NCBI RefSeq assembly: GCF_014646675.1
Contig: NZ_BMNS01000003.1
Location: 186,001-250,000 of the forward strand
Direction: 5' to 3'
Length of the DNA stretch: 64,000 nt
Source of the DNA: Lutibacter litoralis
GTDB lineage: Bacteria > Bacteroidota > Bacteroidia > Flavobacteriales > Flavobacteriaceae
Part shown: positions 34,811 through 45,061 of the stretch, piece by piece
How positions within the stretch are numbered: position 1 is the first letter of the stretch
Layout: every line of letters starts with the position of its first letter
Program-made: the position numbers and the translations under genes
The notes under the pieces: generated by a model
What the model was told of the DNA's origin: nothing
The model's database searches: none
The model's input: the letters and a program-made list of their open reading frames with translations, nothing else

Positions 34811-35764
34811 GTGGAGTTACAATTTTCAATTATCGTTCCTGTTTATAACCGTCCTCAAGAAATTGATGAATTGTTACAAAGTTTAACAACACAAAGCTAT
34901 CAAAAAAGATTTGAAGTTATTGTTATTGAAGATGGCTCAACCATAAAAGCTGAGGAAATTGTAAAGAACTATTCAAAAGATTTAAATTTAAAGTATTTTT
35001 TTAAAGAAAATAGCGGGGCAGGAACAAGCCGAAATTATGGAATGCAGCAAGCTTCAGGAAATTATTTTATTATTTTTGATTCAGATTGCATTATTCCTTC
35101 AAAATATTTAGTTGAAGTTGAAAAGGCTTTATCTAAAAATTACACCGATGCTTTTGGTGGTGCTGATGCTGCACATGATTCTTTTACAACTATTCAAAAA
35201 GCTATAAATTATAGTATGACTTCTTTTTTTACAACAGGAGGAATTAGAGGAAGCAAAAAGGCAGTAAATAAATTTCAGCCAAGAAGTTTTAATTTAGGAA
35301 TTTCTAAAAAAGCATTTGATAAAACTCAAGGTTTTAACAGAATGAAAATAGGAGAGGATATTGATTTAACCTTTAGATTGTGGGAGCATAATTTTGAAAC
35401 TCAATTTATAGAAAATGCATTTGTATATCACAAAAGAAGGACAACATTTAGGCAGTTTTTTAAACAAACTTTTGCATTTGGTAAGGGCAGGCCTTTTTTA
35501 AATAGAAAATATCCTGAAACGGCAAAGATTACCTATTGGTTTCCAACCTTATTTATTTTAACATTTATTTTTTCAATACTTCTATTACTAATTAATATAA
35601 AAATAGCTGCACTAGCTTTTGCAGTTTATTTTATAATTGTATTTCTAGATTCTTTGCTGAAAAATAAAAATATTAAAGTAGCTATTTTTAGTGTATTAAC
35701 CACTTTAATTCAATTTTTAGGCTACGGTTTTGGATTTCTAAAAGGATTATCTAAAACGGAATAA
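34811..35764 (+). CDS. family 2 glycosyltransferase
   Basis: This 317-residue membrane enzyme transfers sugars to an unknown acceptor. The GT-A domain (1-225) has FSIIVPVYNRP at the start, IVIEDGS (about 37-43) and the DSD metal motif in IIFDSDC (about 89-95). Two or three C-terminal membrane helices (about 240-310) anchor it. It starts at a GTG codon (34811); the alternative ATG codons further in would remove the sugar-nucleotide core. It stands alone, with a terminator upstream, so it is a separate transcription unit. Confidence 0.88.
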   Translation: MELQFSIIVPVYNRPQEIDELLQSLTTQSYQKRFEVIVIEDGSTIKAEEIVKNYSKDLNLKYFFKENSGAGTSRNYGMQQASGNYFIIFDSDCIIPSKYLVEVEKALSKNYTDAFGGADAAHDSFTTIQKAINYSMTSFFTTGGIRGSKKAVNKFQPRSFNLGISKKAFDKTQGFNRMKIGEDIDLTFRLWEHNFETQFIENAFVYHKRRTTFRQFFKQTFAFGKGRPFLNRKYPETAKITYWFPTLFILTFIFSILLLLINIKIAALAFAVYFIIVFLDSLLKNKNIKVAIFSVLTTLIQFLGYGFGFLKGLSKTE

Positions 35765-35821
35765 ATCCTGCTTATTTTAACTTAAAAAAAGAGTTAGATT
35801 TCTAAAAATGATAAGAGTTAA

Positions 35822-36442
35822 CTAAACAGCTGGTTTTCTGTTTGCTTCAATAAATGAAGTGTCATAACCAGAAAAAAGTTTCATATAATGCTGAATAGAA
35901 GATCCGTAAGCATCTTTAAAAGTATTTTGGCCGTGGCTCCTTAAGTACTTTTTTACATTACCAGCTCCAGATAAATGTGCTGCTGCTAAAATTCCAGATT
36001 CGGTAATTACAATACCATTAATTTTTTTTCCAACACTTCTAACAATATCCTTTCTTAAAATCCATTTGTTTAAAGAGCAAAGCGCAACAAATGCATCTTC
36101 TTGTAATTCTGGAGTGTTTAAGAAGTTGTGAGTATTGTAGATTTTAAATCTTTTTAAAGTTGATCTACCAAATTGGTACTTACCTAAATAACCTAAGGTG
36201 TTAACTACATGATACCTTCCTTGAGATTCTTTAAAAGCAACCGCTTCCCTAAACCCATTAAAAGATTTTCCAATAAAAGGAATGTTTACTTCTAAAGATG
36301 AAAGAGTTTCTTGTTGGGTTGCGACAGAGCTAATTTCTGATTGAAAGTCTGTAAATTTATTCAAGTTATTTTTTTCTTCTGTAAAAGCTGACGCTATAAC
36401 AATAATAACAAGTAAACTTAAAAATACTATTACTTTTCTCAT
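35822..36442 (-). CDS. small secreted lysozyme/transglycosylase-like protein
   Basis: This 206-residue protein has a signal peptide (1-19) and a single catalytic-looking domain (about 60-190). AFKESQGRYHVVNTLGYLGKYQFG (residues about 69-92, read in parts) resembles the SLT-type lytic transglycosylase segment: a Glu followed by Ser, then a GYxGKYQFG loop. The remaining GILAAAHLSGAGNVKKYL (about 151-168) matches the AAHLxG region of the same fold. It would cleave peptidoglycan glycan strands. A full promoter lies at 36479-36508, so it is expressed on its own. The mltG gene lies next on the same strand. Confidence 0.75.
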   Translation of the reverse strand: MRKVIVFLSLLVIIVIASAFTEEKNNLNKFTDFQSEISSVATQQETLSSLEVNIPFIGKSFNGFREAVAFKESQGRYHVVNTLGYLGKYQFGRSTLKRFKIYNTHNFLNTPELQEDAFVALCSLNKWILRKDIVRSVGKKINGIVITESGILAAAHLSGAGNVKKYLRSHGQNTFKDAYGSSIQHYMKLFSGYDTSFIEANRKPAV

Positions 36443-36478
36443 AATTTAAAGGTTTTAATCCTTTTAAATTTCGGGGTG

Positions 36479-36508
36479 CAAATGTATGGTTAATTTTTAA
36501 ATATACAA
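36479..36508 (-). promoter_or_regulatory. Bacteroidota promoter for the small transglycosylase-like gene
   Basis: On the minus strand TTG (36508-36506), 19 bases, then TACATTTG (36486-36479): a full consensus match, 36 bases upstream of the start. Confidence 0.7.
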
Positions 36509-36634
36509 ATAAATCGTGTAAAAATATTTTTTTAACAAATTTAAATAAATAATTAATTATTTTTAAATTTAATAAATAAATATGTAGTTTTTATTGAAAT
36601 AAATATAATGAGGCTAGTGAAAATGGCCTGTTAG

Positions 36635-37669
36635 CTATCTATTAACTCCTTGTTTGTTTAGCCAAACTTGATACTTAAATGCGTTTTTGTTGTGTTGCGA
36701 CAACGTTTTCGCAAATTCATGGGTTCCAATATTGGTTACACTGGCGCACATATAATAATAGTTGTGTTTTGTTGCGTTTAATACAGCATCTATAGAAGAA
36801 ATGTCAGGCATTGCTATTGGTCCTGGAGGTAACCCTCTGTTTTTGTACGTATTGTATGGTGAATTGATATCTAAGTCTTTCTTTAAAACTCTTTTAATAA
36901 TAGTGTCTTCACCTAAATTTCTTTTTAAGGCAAATATTATGGTTGGATCGGCTTGTAAAGGCCATTTATCTCTTAATCTGTTTAAATACAATCCAGCTAC
37001 CACAGGCCTTTCACCAACAGATGCCGTTTCTTTTTGTACAATTGAAGCTAAAGTTATAACCTCGTTTTTACTTAAATTTAACGTTTTAGCTTTTTTTAAT
37101 CTAGTATTGTTCCAAAAGCTATCATATTCGTTAAGCATCTTTTTTCTAAAAGAATCGGCAGATGTATTCCAGTAAAATTCATAGGTATTTGGAATATACA
37201 TTCCTAATGCTGTATTTTTAGAAAACCCATTTTCTTCAATAAAAGAGGCGTCGTTAAAACTATTGAGTAAAGATATAGAGTCAGCTTCAATCTGTTGTGA
37301 GATTCTACCAGCCAATTTTTCAAAAGTATCTTGGTTGTTAAAAGACAGTTTCACCGGTGTTTGTTTTCCACTTCTTAATAAATTCACCAAATCATTATTA
37401 CTCATTCCTTTGGTAATTTTATATTTCCCTGGTTTTATAGTATTTGGATAATTTTTTTTGTGGGCTACCCAAATAAAAGGTTTTACTCTTTTTAAAAATG
37501 GACGAACTAAGTTTTCAACATCACTAAATTCGCTTGACGTTGGTATAAATAGGTCACCTTCTTTAATGGTATTGGCTTTGTATATTTTTGAATGGTAGTT
37601 GTAGGTTAGAAAGCCTCCTATAATAAATAATAAGCTAATAATTAGCAGAATACCTTTTTTTAGATTCAT
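36635..37669 (-). CDS. mltG: endolytic transglycosylase MltG
   Basis: This 344-residue inner-membrane protein (N-terminal helix at about 6-24) cuts nascent peptidoglycan strands and so sets glycan chain length. The YceG/MltG domain carries LASIVQKETASVGERPVVAGLYLNRL (about 206-231, in parts), with catalytic Glu in KETA. It continues with PLQADPTIIFAL and PYNTYKNRGLPPGPI. It is the last gene of the dapF-GNAT-mltG set, one base after the GNAT stop. DapF makes the meso-DAP found in the wall that MltG trims. Confidence 0.95.
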   Translation of the reverse strand: MNLKKGILLIISLLFIIGGFLTYNYHSKIYKANTIKEGDLFIPTSSEFSDVENLVRPFLKRVKPFIWVAHKKNYPNTIKPGKYKITKGMSNNDLVNLLRSGKQTPVKLSFNNQDTFEKLAGRISQQIEADSISLLNSFNDASFIEENGFSKNTALGMYIPNTYEFYWNTSADSFRKKMLNEYDSFWNNTRLKKAKTLNLSKNEVITLASIVQKETASVGERPVVAGLYLNRLRDKWPLQADPTIIFALKRNLGEDTIIKRVLKKDLDINSPYNTYKNRGLPPGPIAMPDISSIDAVLNATKHNYYYMCASVTNIGTHEFAKTLSQHNKNAFKYQVWLNKQGVNR

Positions 37670-37670
37670 T

Positions 37671-38192
37671 TTAACTAATAATTAATTGGTATAATATTTC
37701 ATCTTTAAAGGTTGAATTTGAGAATAGCCAATCCTTTTTAATACCTACTTGTTTAAAGTTGTTTTTTTCAAATAACGCAATACTTTTTAAATTATTTGAA
37801 GTGATATTTGCATAAATTTGATGTACATCTAAATAACTGAATGCGTAATCTATCACCATTTCCAAGGCTTCAGAGGCGTAGCCTTTATTTTGGTGTTCAG
37901 GAAGTATTAATAACCCAATTCCAACACGTTTATGTTGCGGGTTAAAATCGAATAGGTCAATCATTCCAACAGGAATATTCTCGGCATTGCAAATAACAAA
38001 CCTATATTGTTTAGCTTCATAAATATCTTGATGAGCATTCTCAATATATTGCTGCAATATGTATTTAGAAAAAGGAAGTTGTGTACTGCTAATATCCCAA
38101 AATTGCTCGTTGTTTTCTGTTGCAAACAAAAAATCTAGATCTGTAGGTTCTAGTGCGCGCAAGTTTATATTTTCACCTAATAAAGTTGCCAT
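37671..38192 (-). CDS. GNAT family acetyltransferase
   Basis: This 173-residue protein has the GNAT fold: the acetyl-CoA binding motif is in HKRVGIGLLILPEHQNKGYASEAL (about residues 86-109, in parts) and the C-terminal YANITSNNLKSIALFEKNNFKQVG (about 130-153) is the RimJ/RimL-like signature. It is closest to the RimJ/RimL acetyltransferases that modify protein N-termini or small molecules. The substrate is not predictable. It overlaps dapF by one base and precedes mltG, so it is expressed with wall synthesis genes. Confidence 0.88.
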   Translation of the reverse strand: MATLLGENINLRALEPTDLDFLFATENNEQFWDISSTQLPFSKYILQQYIENAHQDIYEAKQYRFVICNAENIPVGMIDLFDFNPQHKRVGIGLLILPEHQNKGYASEALEMVIDYAFSYLDVHQIYANITSNNLKSIALFEKNNFKQVGIKKDWLFSNSTFKDEILYQLIIS

Positions 38193-38971
38193 TATATAGC
38201 TATTTTACCTTCAAAAACAAATTGTGAAGGTCCTTTTAAAAAAATGTTTGTGTATTTGTTCTTAACTTTCTCAAAAGAGACTTCTAAATCACCACCTAAG
38301 ACTTCAACTTTTATTGAATTTTCGTTAGTTTTATTTGTTATATGGGCAGCAATTGCTACTGCAGTAACTCCAGTTCCACAAGCTAAAGTTTCATCTTCAA
38401 CACCACGCTCGTAGGTTCTAACTTTAAATGAATTAGCTGTTATTTTTTCAACAAAATTCACATTTGTTCCTACTTCAAAGTATGGCGCTCCATATCTTAT
38501 TTTGGCTCCCGATTCTTTAACATTTATTTTAGCAATATTTTTAGAAAATAGCACATGATGTGGAGAACCAGTATTTAAAAAAACGTAACTATCGGTAACC
38601 TTAATTTCACTAACATCAATCATTTTAAGACTTACAATTTCATTTGCTATAGTTGCATAATGCAATCCGTCAACGGCATTAAAAGTAGTTCTATCTGTAA
38701 TAATTCCTAACTGTTTTGCAAAAGCCACTATGCATCTGCCACCATTTCCACACATACTTCCTTCGTTTCCATCTGCATTAAAATATACCATGGTAAAATC
38801 TTCATTTTTTGAAGGCTCTAGTAAAATAAGCCCATCTGCGCCTATACCAAAACGTCTATCGCACAGTTTGTTAATTAAATGTGTGTTAATTTTTGGAAAA
38901 CTAAGGTTTCTATTATCAACCATTATAAAATCGTTTCCAGCACCTTGGTATTTATAAAAATGTAATTTCAT
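38192..38971 (-). CDS. dapF: diaminopimelate epimerase
   Basis: This 259-residue enzyme converts LL- to meso-diaminopimelate, the lysine and peptidoglycan precursor. Both catalytic cysteines are present: MCGNGGRC (about 73-80) and ACGTGV (about 207-212). The start at MKLHFYKYQGAGNDF is the usual N-terminus. A -7 element lies against the start codon (38977-38984), which would make the mRNA leaderless. dapA, three steps earlier, is at 23438. It leads an operon with a GNAT protein and mltG. Confidence 0.96.
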   Translation of the reverse strand: MKLHFYKYQGAGNDFIMVDNRNLSFPKINTHLINKLCDRRFGIGADGLILLEPSKNEDFTMVYFNADGNEGSMCGNGGRCIVAFAKQLGIITDRTTFNAVDGLHYATIANEIVSLKMIDVSEIKVTDSYVFLNTGSPHHVLFSKNIAKINVKESGAKIRYGAPYFEVGTNVNFVEKITANSFKVRTYERGVEDETLACGTGVTAVAIAAHITNKTNENSIKVEVLGGDLEVSFEKVKNKYTNIFLKGPSQFVFEGKIAI

Positions 38972-38976
38972 TGTTG

Positions 38977-38984
38977 CAAATGTA
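38977..38984 (-). promoter_or_regulatory. -7 promoter element directly before dapF
   Basis: The minus strand reads TACATTTG followed by C, ending 5 bases before the ATG. Transcription would begin about at the start codon. Confidence 0.45.
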
Positions 38985-39055
38985 GTAAATTCAAAGTAGT
39001 TTTTTGTACCTAAAAATGAAAGCTGAATTGTAAAATGTTAAAATTGGTTAAATGA

Positions 39056-39073
39056 GCGTTAACGAAGCGTTAA
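39056..39073 (+). promoter_or_regulatory. direct repeat upstream of degP-type gene
   Basis: GCGTTAA occurs at 39056-39062 and 39067-39073, a period of 11 bases, about one helical turn. It lies 28 bases before the -7 element at 39101-39108, a position that suits an activator or alternative sigma factor. Confidence 0.5.
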
Positions 39074-39100
39074 AGCTATTTTTAAGATGCAATAAAGTTT

Positions 39101-39108
39101 TAAATTTG
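39101..39108 (+). promoter_or_regulatory. -7 promoter element of degP-type gene
   Basis: TAAATTTG matches TAnnTTTG, 27 bases before the ATG at 39136 but after the alternative ATG at 39052. It supports the shorter start. Confidence 0.5.
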
Positions 39109-39135
39109 GGTGTTAATAAATTAAATTTTATAAAA

Positions 39136-40545
39136 ATGAAAAAAATAATAAGTATTGTTTTGTTTTCGGCTTTAGGAGGCGCCTTAACTTTAGGTGCTTA
39201 TAAATTATTTTTAGAAAAGCCACAAATAGTAATTGAAAAAACGGTGGATGAAAGTCCGGTTACGGTTGCTACTAATTATACAAATGTACTCGGTAATTCA
39301 ATTGAGAATACGGATTTTACGGTTGCGGCTGAAAAAACTTTGAATGCTGTAGTTCACGTAAAAAACACCTCATATAAAACAGTTAGAGATCCGTTTGCAG
39401 AGTTTTTTTATGGGCAAGGAAGTAGTACTAAGCAATATTCTCAAGTTGGTACAGGAAGTGGAGTTGTTTTTTCTTCTGACGGCTATATAATCACTAACAA
39501 TCATGTAGTTAAAGGAGCAACCGATATAGAAGTTACTTTAAATAATAAAAAAGTATATAAAGCAGCGTTGGTAGGAACCGATGCTACAAATGATATTGCA
39601 CTGCTTAAAATTGATGAAAATGAGTTACCCTATATAACGTTTGCCAATTCAGATGCTGTTAAAGTTGGTGAATGGGTATTAGCTGTTGGAAACCCTTACA
39701 ATTTAACTTCAACTGTAACCGCTGGAATTATTAGTGCTAAAGGAAGAGATTTACATGGAAATGGTCCAGTAACGGATTCTTTTATTCAAACTGATGCAGC
39801 TGTTAATCCTGGAAATAGTGGAGGAGCATTGGTAAATACAAGAGGAGAACTTATTGGAATAAATACGGCAATTTCTTCTAGAACTGGTTCATTTATTGGG
39901 TATTCATTTGCAGTTCCTTCTAATATTGCAAAGAAAGTTATTGAAGATTTAATGGAGTTTGGAAATGTGCAAAAAGCAATTCTAGGTGTACATGGAGGTG
40001 AGTTAAATGGCAAAGTTGCAGAAAATTTAGATTTGGATATTTCTGAAGGGTTCTATATTTCAAGTGTAGTTGAAAATTCTGGAGCCGCAAAATCTGGTTT
40101 ACAAAAAGATGATATTATTGTTAACTTAGATGGTGTTAGAATTACATCCTATGCAGATTTAACAGGGTTTTTAAATACAAAAAGACCTAATGATGTTGTA
40201 AATGTAACCTATGTTAGAAATGGTGAAGAATTTAAAACAAGTGTAGTTTTAAGTAAAAATGAAATTAGCGAAGTAAGCTCTTTAGGCTTAGAACTGAAAA
40301 ATTTAGACGTCAAAGAATTAAAAAAATTAAATATTAATAATGGTGTTAAAGTTACCAATATTACCAATAAAGAATTGCTTTATTATGGTGTGAAAACCGG
40401 CTATATTATTACTGCAATTAATGGTGAAAAAATGTATTCTGTTGATACTGTGAATTCTATTATTTCGGCTAAAACAAAAGGAGAAGTTTTAAGAATTGAG
40501 ATGTTAAATTTAGAAGGAGAAACAGAACGTTATATATTTAAATAA
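39136..40545 (+). CDS. DegP/HtrA-type periplasmic serine protease
   Basis: The protein degrades or refolds damaged envelope proteins. From the ATG at 39136 it has 469 residues: a signal or anchor (1-20), a trypsin-like domain and two PDZ domains. The catalytic triad is visible as NNHVVKG (His), DATNDIALLK (Asp) and NPGNSGGAL (Ser). An upstream ATG at 39052 would add 28 residues, but these have no signal character, and the -7 element at 39101 lies inside that extension. The GCGTTAA direct repeat upstream suggests stress control. A terminator follows at 40565. Confidence 0.93.
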   Translation: MKKIISIVLFSALGGALTLGAYKLFLEKPQIVIEKTVDESPVTVATNYTNVLGNSIENTDFTVAAEKTLNAVVHVKNTSYKTVRDPFAEFFYGQGSSTKQYSQVGTGSGVVFSSDGYIITNNHVVKGATDIEVTLNNKKVYKAALVGTDATNDIALLKIDENELPYITFANSDAVKVGEWVLAVGNPYNLTSTVTAGIISAKGRDLHGNGPVTDSFIQTDAAVNPGNSGGALVNTRGELIGINTAISSRTGSFIGYSFAVPSNIAKKVIEDLMEFGNVQKAILGVHGGELNGKVAENLDLDISEGFYISSVVENSGAAKSGLQKDDIIVNLDGVRITSYADLTGFLNTKRPNDVVNVTYVRNGEEFKTSVVLSKNEISEVSSLGLELKNLDVKELKKLNINNGVKVTNITNKELLYYGVKTGYIITAINGEKMYSVDTVNSIISAKTKGEVLRIEMLNLEGETERYIFK

Positions 40546-40564
40546 TTGTTTGGTTGATTTTTTT

Positions 40565-40606
40565 AAAGCTGGCTAAAAAGTAACTTTTTAGCCAGCTTTT
40601 TATTTT
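40565..40606. terminator. bidirectional rho-independent terminator
   Basis: AAAGCTGGCTAAAAAG and CTTTTTAGCCAGCTTT form a perfect 16-base stem with a 3-base loop, between the convergent genes ending at 40545 and 40616. Confidence 0.9.
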
Positions 40607-40615
40607 GGTGTTTTT

Positions 40616-41116
40616 TTAAGTAAAAATTATTTGTGTTCTGTCACCATCACACATTTCATAAAATTCACCAATTGTAATAATATCAGAGACTTCGTCAGAT
40701 AAGTCTTCTTTTTTTAATTTAAACATATCTACAGCTAATTTACAAGCATAAATTTCACCTCCACCGGCAGTAATCATTTCTAAGAACTCATCAACTGGAG
40801 GCATATCTAAAGCTTCCATTTGTTTACGCATCATACTTGAAACTGCTGATTCTACACCTGGAAGTCCACCTAACATTGTTGGAAAAGGTAATCCGCCTGG
40901 CATACGCATTGCAGGGTTACCAGTTGTTGCGGTATGTAAATGGTTCATTGCCTTTTTAGTAATTCCATCTAAACCAAAAAAAGTAAAAAACACTTTTGTC
41001 TCTATACCTTCCATTACGGCTCCATTTGCCATAACTAAACTAGCATACACATCTTCTAAACTTCCTTTGGCACATATTAAGCAAACTTTTTCTAAAGGTT
41101 TTTTTTCTGTACTCAT
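40616..41116 (-). CDS. DsrE/DsrF-like (DsrE2) sulfur-transfer family protein
   Basis: This 166-residue cytoplasmic protein matches the DsrE family. KVCLICAKGSLEDVYASLVMAN (about residues 10-31, in parts) forms the N-terminal strand-helix, and GGGEIYACKLAVDMF (about 118-132) carries the conserved Cys that in DsrE/TusD proteins accepts persulfide. It lacks the membrane helix of some DsrE2 proteins. It follows the DsrC/TusE-like gene by 30 bases and the sulfide:quinone oxidoreductase-like gene before it, so it may relay sulfur released by sulfide oxidation. Confidence 0.85.
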   Translation of the reverse strand: MSTEKKPLEKVCLICAKGSLEDVYASLVMANGAVMEGIETKVFFTFFGLDGITKKAMNHLHTATTGNPAMRMPGGLPFPTMLGGLPGVESAVSSMMRKQMEALDMPPVDEFLEMITAGGGEIYACKLAVDMFKLKKEDLSDEVSDIITIGEFYEMCDGDRTQIIFT

Positions 41117-41146
41117 AATTTTTATTTTTTTATAAATGAAATTTGT

Positions 41147-41458
41147 TTAAATACAACTAGTTGGTTTAGGAATTCCTGCAATTTTCGATGAGAATTTTAA
41201 AGGTCCTTTTGGAAATAATTTGTATAATCCTTTAATATCTACAACACCTGATTTTCCAACACCTCTAATTGTTAGAGCTTCCTTAGCAGCTGTTTTTTCG
41301 CGCAAAAAGTTGATAACTTCAAAGTGTTTTGGAGTTAATTCAATACCAATTTCACTGGCAATTTCTTTTGCTATCTCTTCATTCCATTGATTCATATCTT
41401 CTAAGTATCCGTCTTCTGAAACGTTTACCTCTTTTCCTGCTATTGTTTTTACTGGCAT
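41147..41458 (-). CDS. TusE/DsrC/DsvC-family sulfur relay protein
   Basis: This 103-residue protein belongs to the DsrC/TusE family of small sulfur carriers. The family's key cysteine is the second-to-last residue, and here the protein ends TSCI, so this Cys is preserved. The second, upstream Cys that true dissimilatory DsrC proteins have about ten residues earlier is absent, which points to a TusE-like relay role. The N-terminal DGYLEDMNQWNEEIA and TPKHFEVINFLRE segments are typical. It sits between the SQR-like and DsrE-like genes, with 31- and 30-base gaps. Confidence 0.9.
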   Translation of the reverse strand: MPVKTIAGKEVNVSEDGYLEDMNQWNEEIAKEIASEIGIELTPKHFEVINFLREKTAAKEALTIRGVGKSGVVDIKGLYKLFPKGPLKFSSKIAGIPKPTSCI

Positions 41459-41489
41459 AATTATTAGTTTTTATTGTTAATTTAATAGT

Positions 41490-42740
41490 TTATTTTGTTT
41501 CTGGTTTAATATCAAAAACCTTCCCTTTAAAACTCATGTTTCTTGATACAAATGGAATTGAAATTCCTTTTAAAAGCATATTCCAATAAATCCATCTGAA
41601 AGCTAATTTTCCCCAATGATTTAAAACACTCTCTTTAAGCAGTTTAAGTGGTCCAATTTTTGCAAATGGAAATTTACCGTGTACAGGCTCTGTTACATAA
41701 TTAAAATCAATGAGTAATGCTTTGTTATTTCCTGTTTCAATAAAGCAATTTGCATGTCCATCAAATTCTTTTTTTAACGGATAGCCATCAATATATAAAA
41801 GAATATTATCTGTTAATGTTTCTGCTTGAAAATGTGCTACTGAACCAGCTTTAGATGCCGGAACATTTGTAGCATCTCCAATTACAAATATATTTTCGTG
41901 AGCTAGAGACTGTAACGTGTTATGGTCTGTAGGTATAAAATTTAAATCATCTCCTAAACCCGATCTTTCAATTACTTCATCACCCATATTTGTTGGGATT
42001 GTTACTAATAAATCAAAAGGAATTTTTCGATTTTCATAATCTACAAGTTCTTTTGTGTCGTTGTCAACACTTTCTATGGCAAAATCAGTCTCAATTTTAA
42101 TTCCTTTTTCTTTTAAAAGATAATTTAAGGCAGTAGTACAAGTTGGTTTTGTAAATGCTCCCGAAAGTGGTGTAACATAAGAAATTTCAACTTTATCTCT
42201 CATACCTTTTTTACGGAAATAGTCATCTGCTAGAAATGCAAATTCTAAAGGAGCAACGGGACATTTAATTGGCATTTCGGTAATATGAACTACTAATTTA
42301 CCACCTTCCCAATTTCTAAGTTTATTTCTTAAATCTAAAGCACCTTCATATGTGTAAAAATCAAAAATATCTTTTTTCCATAAAGGCCCAATTAAACCAG
42401 GAGTTTCTTCAGGTGCAATTTTTGAACCAGTAGCAATTATAAGCACATCATAATGTAGCGTTTCATCTTCTAACTGAACTTTGTTTTCTTCAGGGAAAAT
42501 TTGTTCAATTTTTTTTTGAATATAGTTTACCTCACTTGGAATAAATTTTTTACCAACTTTCTTTACTTGTTTCTCAGTATAAATATCAAAAGGTAAAAAT
42601 AAAAAACCAGGTTGGTAATAATGTGTTTTGTATTGGTCAACAATAGTTATTTTCCATTGATCTTTATATAGTTTAGGTAGTAAATGGTTTGCCATCATTG
42701 TACCAGAAGTTCCAGCGCCTAGAATAAGTAAGTTTTTCAT
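41490..42740 (-). CDS. sulfide:quinone oxidoreductase-like FAD enzyme
   Basis: This 416-residue flavoprotein begins with NLLILGAGTSGTMMANHL (3-20), an FAD-binding dinucleotide fold, and includes DVLIIATGSKIAPEETPG (about 99-116) and FVIGDATNVPASKAG (about 284-298). Cys residues at IKCPVAPLEF and KPTCTTALNY fit the sulfide-handling cysteines of SQR enzymes. By family it oxidises sulfide and passes electrons to quinone at the membrane. No clear membrane helix is present, so a peripheral association is inferred. It leads an operon with the DsrC/TusE-like and DsrE-like genes. Two direct repeats and a TGA-N6-TCA site lie upstream. Confidence 0.88.
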   Translation of the reverse strand: MKNLLILGAGTSGTMMANHLLPKLYKDQWKITIVDQYKTHYYQPGFLFLPFDIYTEKQVKKVGKKFIPSEVNYIQKKIEQIFPEENKVQLEDETLHYDVLIIATGSKIAPEETPGLIGPLWKKDIFDFYTYEGALDLRNKLRNWEGGKLVVHITEMPIKCPVAPLEFAFLADDYFRKKGMRDKVEISYVTPLSGAFTKPTCTTALNYLLKEKGIKIETDFAIESVDNDTKELVDYENRKIPFDLLVTIPTNMGDEVIERSGLGDDLNFIPTDHNTLQSLAHENIFVIGDATNVPASKAGSVAHFQAETLTDNILLYIDGYPLKKEFDGHANCFIETGNNKALLIDFNYVTEPVHGKFPFAKIGPLKLLKESVLNHWGKLAFRWIYWNMLLKGISIPFVSRNMSFKGKVFDIKPETK

Positions 42741-42806
42741 CTTTAATAGTTTAGTTTTATTTTTAATTTAAAACACTTTAAAATAGTCTTTTAATTATTT
42801 AGTAAA

Positions 42807-42866
42807 GTTACTTTAGTTGCTTAAACATTTTTATGATAAAAGTCAGACCACAATGTTACTTTAGTT
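42807..42866. promoter_or_regulatory. candidate operator region of the sulfur module
   Basis: GTTACTTTAGTT occurs twice, at 42807-42818 and 42855-42866, 48 bases apart. Between them TGATAAAAGTCA (42834-42845) fits the TGA-N6-TCA core of Crp/Fnr-type sites. The region is 67-126 bases upstream of the SQR-like start and 95-154 upstream of ligA. Confidence 0.45.
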
Positions 42867-42933
42867 ACACATTAATATTAATTAGGTCGCGTTATTTAAT
42901 GAAATTTCAATATTTAAATTTTAAAAAATATGA

Positions 42934-44964
<2,031 letters not shown>

Positions 44965-45000
44965 TTTTTATTAAAAAAATAGTAGTGGATGCTAATTAAA

Positions 45001-45044
45001 AAAAGGTCTGTCTAAATGTTTTAAAACATTTAGACAGACCTTTT
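45001..45044. terminator. bidirectional rho-independent terminator with 20-base stem
   Basis: AAAAGGTCTGTCTAAATGTT and its exact reverse complement surround a 4-base loop, between the convergent ligA and DUF2911 genes. The core CTGTCTAAATG recurs in the terminators at 15983 and 20032. Confidence 0.9.
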
Positions 45045-45061
45045 ATAGCAAGTATATCTAA

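Noticed and set aside
39052-39135. 28-codon N-terminal extension of the DegP-type protease
   Set aside because: The signal peptide starts at 39136, and a -7 promoter element lies inside the extension.
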